Shown: piece after piece, positions 48,601 through 51,785 of the stretch
Layout: every line of letters starts with the position of its first letter
Position numbering within the stretch: the stretch's first letter is position 1
Assembly (NCBI GenBank): GCA_903917345.1
Contig: CAIXAE010000035.1
Span: 1-51,785 of the forward strand
Length of the DNA stretch: 51,785 nt
Direction: 5' to 3'
Source of the DNA: an uncultured Methylococcaceae bacterium
GTDB taxonomy: Bacteria; Pseudomonadota; Gammaproteobacteria; Methylococcales; Methylomonadaceae
Translations under genes and position numbers: made by a program
Notes under the pieces: model-generated
The model's database searches: none
The model's input: the letters and a program-made list of their open reading frames with translations, nothing else
What the model was told of the DNA's origin: nothing

Positions 48601-50016
48601 TCAATCCGCCTTAAAAGCTTGCCAATCGCCCCAAATAGCCAGAGTGACCCCAACGGCTTGTAGGTTTACAAACAACGTTTTACCCTCTTCAGAAAATGTA
48701 GAACCCGCAAACTCACTCGACTCGAACCCTGGCGTTACATTTTTTGCGAAATCAGCTATCTTGCCATTCGGTGCTAACACACGCATATGATTATCCGATG
48801 TGCCCCCTGCTTCAGAGTAATCACTGTCTTCACAAATAAACACAAGTTCAGAATGGGGTTTAAGGCAAATATTATCCGGCATATCTAACAGATCACGACT
48901 GGGGGACTCAAATACCAGCGTTAATTTTCCCTGTGTTTTAGACTTATGCTCATAACGCCAAACTTGGCCGCCTGCATTATTTCCACCATTCGTCGAGACA
49001 AAGAAGATCTGTCCTTTATGATGACTATAAGCGCCTTCTAAACGCGCAAAAGTAGCCGCGCCTTTAGCGAGTCCCTGCTTATACACAGCACTGTCATCAA
49101 AATCCGCTTCAATAGGATCAGGGTTATCGATTGTCACCCAAGACACTTGAAACGTTTGCCCAACACTTAAACCTTTTCTAGTATCAAAACCATCTTGATT
49201 GATCACTTTCAACATTTGCAACTCACCACCCTTTGCAAGATGTTTTTTCTGTTTCGGTATAAAGCGATAAAAACCTGCTGTATTAGCATCTTCTGTTAGA
49301 TACAGAATGCCCGTGTTTTTATCAACGGCTGCCGCTTCATGTTTAAAACGACCCATTACCTTGAGGGGTTCGGCGGGCAAAACCCAATCTGCTTTCGCAA
49401 AAACCTCATAACAATAACCATGAGGTTTACTGTAACCCCCGGTTACCTTACCCGCTTCGTCCTTTCTAATAGATTGACCTAAGGTAGTTTCTTCACATGA
49501 AATCCAACTACCCCATGGGGTTATACCCCCTGCACAATTGATTAATGTACCACTGAGACTGACAAAATCTTTTATTAATTCACGCGTTTTAGGATTAACA
49601 ACAAGCGTCGTAGTACCCCCACCCGCGGTCTCATCATAAGCATTATTTCCAATAGCCGAACCTTGTTTAGGCACTCGACCATTTGACACTTCATGGTTTC
49701 GAATCAAACGCAACTCATTACCCACAGAAAAACAGGCCATACCGTCATGTAAAGGGGGCGTTTTATTACCATCAGACATCACAGAGCCTTGCTTACCGAA
49801 TACCTTATATTTAAAGCCTTTGGGTAACGCCAAAAAGACCTCACCTGTATTTTCAGTAGCGACTGGAAATAACTCCCCATATCCTTGCGCAATAGGCAGT
49901 TGACTGACCGAATCACGGGTTAAAGCTAAAGCACGCCTGTTAAATCCAGAAAATCCAATAGCACTGGTAGAGGCTAATAAACCCATCTGCAGTAGAAACT
50001 TACGCCTAGAAATCAT
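48601..50016 (-). CDS. PhoX-family (DUF839) Tat-exported protein
   Basis: A 471-residue protein with a twin-arginine signal (MISRRKFLLQMGLLASTSAI, ending near ARRALA-type ALA at about 30) and a beta-propeller-like body of the PhoX/DUF839 family: NAGGITPWGSWISCEETTLG, GYCYEVFAKADWVL, HEAAAVDKNTGILYLTEDAN, DMPDNICLKPHSELVFICED. Family members include calcium/iron-dependent alkaline phosphatases, but many have no proven activity. It is likely periplasmic. Confidence 0.88.
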   Translation of the reverse strand: MISRRKFLLQMGLLASTSAIGFSGFNRRALALTRDSVSQLPIAQGYGELFPVATENTGEVFLALPKGFKYKVFGKQGSVMSDGNKTPPLHDGMACFSVGNELRLIRNHEVSNGRVPKQGSAIGNNAYDETAGGGTTTLVVNPKTRELIKDFVSLSGTLINCAGGITPWGSWISCEETTLGQSIRKDEAGKVTGGYSKPHGYCYEVFAKADWVLPAEPLKVMGRFKHEAAAVDKNTGILYLTEDANTAGFYRFIPKQKKHLAKGGELQMLKVINQDGFDTRKGLSVGQTFQVSWVTIDNPDPIEADFDDSAVYKQGLAKGAATFARLEGAYSHHKGQIFFVSTNGGNNAGGQVWRYEHKSKTQGKLTLVFESPSRDLLDMPDNICLKPHSELVFICEDSDYSEAGGTSDNHMRVLAPNGKIADFAKNVTPGFESSEFAGSTFSEEGKTLFVNLQAVGVTLAIWGDWQAFKAD

Positions 50017-50064
50017 AAATCCTCATTGAACCCTCATTAAGTTAAAACCTAAAGCACCTTTTCA

Positions 50065-50433
50065 TCAATCAATATAATCTCGGCAATCAAGACTAGAACT
50101 GTCATTTGCTTTAGGAAATATTCTTGACCATATTTCAGCTTTCTTAGCGATACAGGCTTCTTTCAAAGCATTTCGCTCCGCTTTTTTTATTTTAAACTCG
50201 CATTTCTTTACACAAAACTTCTTCTTTATACCCGTTTGATTTGAGCAAACTTCTTCACATGACAACAATGAAGCTTTTGGCACAAGAGGCTTAAGAACAG
50301 GAAGGGGTAATGGTGCCGGTGCAGAGACTAAGGGTGCTGCTAAGTCAGTTACAGCATCTTCATTACAAAAATAGGAGCATCCGCTCACGGAAAAAGTAAG
50401 CATCAAAAAAATAAGTAACGACGTTTTATTCAT
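50065..50433 (-). CDS. Cys-rich lipoprotein of unknown function
   Basis: A 122-residue protein when started at the ATG at 50433 (TGGAAATAGC upstream); the frame is open to 50559 but the extra part has no ribosome site. It has a lipoprotein signal (NKTSLLIFLMLTFSVSGC, lipobox VSGC) and a Pro/Leu/Ala-rich spacer. The C-terminal half has paired cysteines (SCEEVCSNQTG, KFCVKKCEF, EACIAKK, LDCRDYID), which probably form disulfides. No family recognised. Confidence 0.75.
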   Translation of the reverse strand: MNKTSLLIFLMLTFSVSGCSYFCNEDAVTDLAAPLVSAPAPLPLPVLKPLVPKASLLSCEEVCSNQTGIKKKFCVKKCEFKIKKAERNALKEACIAKKAEIWSRIFPKANDSSSLDCRDYID

Positions 50434-50630
50434 GCTATTTCCATTAATAAAAATATTGTCCAAAGAATACAATTTTCTTATGCTTAATACAATTAGCAAA
50501 TAGTGTGCACAGTCAGGTAAGAATCTAAAAAGACAGCATATATCCGTCACCATTAACAATTGTCTGTAATTTTAAGATGTACCTCAAATAATCAAGACAC
50601 ATCATTATCATTTGGAGAGATTTCTAAATC

Positions 50631-51150
50631 TTTGGCATCTAAGTTATAAAACGTGTCTCCTTGCTGAAATATGAGTGCCCGTGTTTAAACCTGAGTTTTT
50701 TATTAGAGCCATTATTCGGCCTTTAAAACTCTTAGTCGCGTGTTAGCACCTGAGATCTGGCAATTAAAATTAAGTTTGAAGGCGGAGACTTGTGTTTCAG
50801 TCTTGGGTCGCAAGTTTTACAGCTAGCCCAATGATTTTATGGCTAAACCCCAGATTTATCAGCAGAACTTTTAACTTCATAATTTAATTTTGTATTTGAA
50901 TACTGGAGCACAAGTTTTGGTTTTGGTACGGAAGTTTTAGCATTAGCCTAAAAGTTTGGCGATTGGCATCTAGGTTTTAACGTTGGCACCCGAGTTTAAT
51001 ATCTGATATTTAGGTATAAGTACACGGTAAAAGAAAAAAACATTGAACCTCAAATCTAAATGTTGGACCTAAAGCCTAAAGGTTGGCCCTCAAGTTTGAA
51101 TACTGGGATCCATAGATAAATGTTTTATTACAAGTATAAAGCTTAAAGCT
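50631..51150. repeat. degenerate tandem array with 20-base period
   Basis: About 25 successive 20-base units fit the rough consensus NNTTGGCACCTAAGTTTTAA, kept in a single register from about 50741 to 51140, with a shift of ten bases near 50650 and one base near 50680. Clear units include 50961 GATTGGCATCTAGGTTTTAA, 50981 CGTTGGCACCCGAGTTTAAT, 51061 TGTTGGACCTAAAGCCTAAA and 51081 GGTTGGCCCTCAAGTTTGAA. Position 14 is G or A in every unit from 50741 to 51140. The consensus contains stop codons, so it is not coding. Units differ strongly from one another, so it is an old or functionally constrained array. No gene lies in 50560-51432. Confidence 0.75.
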
Positions 51151-51384
51151 ATTTTTACGGCTAGTAGTCTGTTTAAAACTGACACTTCTAGTATAGAACC
51201 AGACTTAATTATAGCAATGCTTCAAGTCATTACGTGAAGATGATGTTTTGATAGTTTGGAAAGCTCGACCGTCTTGACAGATATCTGCGATATTTAACCG
51301 ATGTGGTGAATATTTGGCGATCAAACATTAGATCGTACAGTAGAATCGAATGAGCACAGGAAATTAAAATCCGTCTTGCAGCCA

Positions 51385-51424
51385 TAAAAAAACCGATTGT
51401 CTTCAAAAGATCAATCGGTTTTCT
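51385..51424 (-). terminator. intrinsic terminator after tRNA-Ser
   Basis: On the minus strand AAAACCGATTG pairs with CAATCGGTTTT around an inner TCTT/AAGA stem, and is followed by a T run. It begins about 10 bases after the tRNA 3' end. Confidence 0.9.
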
Positions 51425-51432
51425 AATATTCA

Positions 51433-51522
51433 TGGCGGAGAAGCAGGGATTCGAACCCTGGGAGGGGATCAACCCTCAACGGTTTTCAAGACCGCCGCTT
51501 TCGGCCGCTCAGCCACCTCTCC
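51433..51522 (-). tRNA. tRNA-Ser (UGA)
   Basis: A 90-base tRNA with encoded CCA, acceptor stem starting GGAGAGG, a long variable arm (TTGAGGGTTGATCCCCTCCC region) and anticodon loop CTTGAAA, so anticodon TGA. Discriminator base G73 and the long extra arm are typical of serine tRNAs. Confidence 0.97.
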
Positions 51523-51610
51523 ACAAGCCGACTATTGTAACTTAAATAATGTAAAAATCAATTAATTTATTCGATTTTACTCATTATAAAAGTCAGTTAA
51601 AAAAGCATGC

Positions 51611-51785
51611 TTATGCACAAAAGTCATTAATTTTATCTGCAATGCCTTTTACATCTAAGCCACAGATAGCTAATAACTCTTCACGTGTCCCTTGTTCTAC
51701 AAAACTATCAGGTAAGCCTATGTTAAGCACAGGCATCAATATACGCTGAGCTTGAAGATAGTTATTCACGGCACTCCCTGCCCCT
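51611..51785 (-). CDS. dxs: 1-deoxy-D-xylulose-5-phosphate synthase, C-terminal end (5' part outside window)
   Basis: The last 57 codons of a minus-strand gene that runs off the window. The protein end (GAGSAVNNYLQAQ, PVLNIGLPDSFVEQGTREEL, AICGLDVKGIADKI) matches the C-terminal transketolase-like domain of Dxs, the first enzyme of the MEP isoprenoid pathway. Only this part is visible, so catalytic residues cannot be checked. Confidence 0.9.
   Translation of the reverse strand, partial: GAGSAVNNYLQAQRILMPVLNIGLPDSFVEQGTREELLAICGLDVKGIADKINDFCA

Noticed and set aside
50631-51150. CRISPR array
   Set aside because: No conserved repeat alternating with unique spacers and no cas genes; the period is only 20 bases with all positions degenerate.
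51230-51472. 80-residue minus-strand open frame
   Set aside because: It overlaps the tRNA-Ser gene and its terminator and has no recognisable protein pattern.

Overview
The window is a stretch of chromosome from a low-GC (roughly 40 % by eye) gammaproteobacterium that can fix nitrogen. The housekeeping block (initiator tRNA-Met, rimP-nusA-infB-rbfA-truB-rpsO-pnp; recA-recX-alaS-lysC; ssb; the ABC-F protein YbiT; SelO) is gammaproteobacterial in type. The nif block combines a NifL/NifA pair, Rnf genes and NifO, NifQ, NifW, NifZ, NifM, CysE, ClpX and NifF, which is the Azotobacter/Pseudomonas style of nif organisation. A methanotroph (Methylococcales) or a sulfur-oxidising gammaproteobacterium would fit, but nothing here decides the genus. 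The structural genes nifHDK and nifENX are not in the window.

Positions 1-23807 are the nitrogen-fixation island. rnfA, rnfB and rnfC (minus strand; rnfC is cut by the window edge) are divergent from nifL-nifA. The 349-base gap between them holds a sigma-54 promoter facing each way and two NifA-type sites (TGT-N10-ACA) placed so that they could serve both. After nifA comes an unknown 86-residue protein, then a sigma-54/NifA-type promoter driving nifB, an FdxN-type ferredoxin, nifO, a diflavin flavoprotein (FprA/ROO type), a small 2Fe-2S ferredoxin, a protein resembling the Shethna FeSII protection protein, and nifQ. A minus-strand pair (a two-domain SagB-type nitroreductase and a small NifZ-domain protein) is wedged in here. 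A third sigma-54/NifA-type promoter then starts iscA-nifU-nifS-nifV-(48-aa ORF)-cysE-(168-aa ORF)-(36-aa membrane ORF)-nifW-nifZ-nifM-clpX-(glutaredoxin-BolA fusion)-nifF-rseC. modE follows on the minus strand. The order looks like the Azotobacter minor (rnf1-nifLA-nifB-fdxN-nifO-nifQ) and major (iscA-nifUSV...nifF) clusters joined together, with extra redox and small-protein genes added.

Positions 23808-28803 hold a 43-residue membrane miniprotein, glucokinase and a very large GH15/phosphorylase-kinase-like protein, pointing to glucan or glycogen metabolism. Positions 28804-44530 are the minus-strand housekeeping genes pnp, rpsO, truB, rbfA, infB, nusA, rimP, tRNA-fMet, a small winged-helix protein, lysC, alaS, recX, recA and a TPR lipoprotein. 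ssb and ybiT are divergent at 45 kb. SelO, a Tat-exported PhoX-family protein and a Cys-rich lipoprotein follow.

Positions 50560-51432 have no credible gene. They carry a long, degenerate tandem array with a 20-base period (about 25 units) that no standard feature explains. A tRNA-Ser(UGA) with its terminator and the 3' end of dxs close the window.

The nif genes form a coherent functional set: Rnf and NifF supply low-potential electrons; NifB, NifQ, NifV, NifO and FdxN serve FeMo-cofactor synthesis; IscA, NifU, NifS, CysE and Grx-BolA serve Fe-S assembly; NifW, NifZ, NifM and ClpX serve nitrogenase maturation and turnover; FeSII and FprA may protect against oxygen; NifL/NifA and ModE are regulators.
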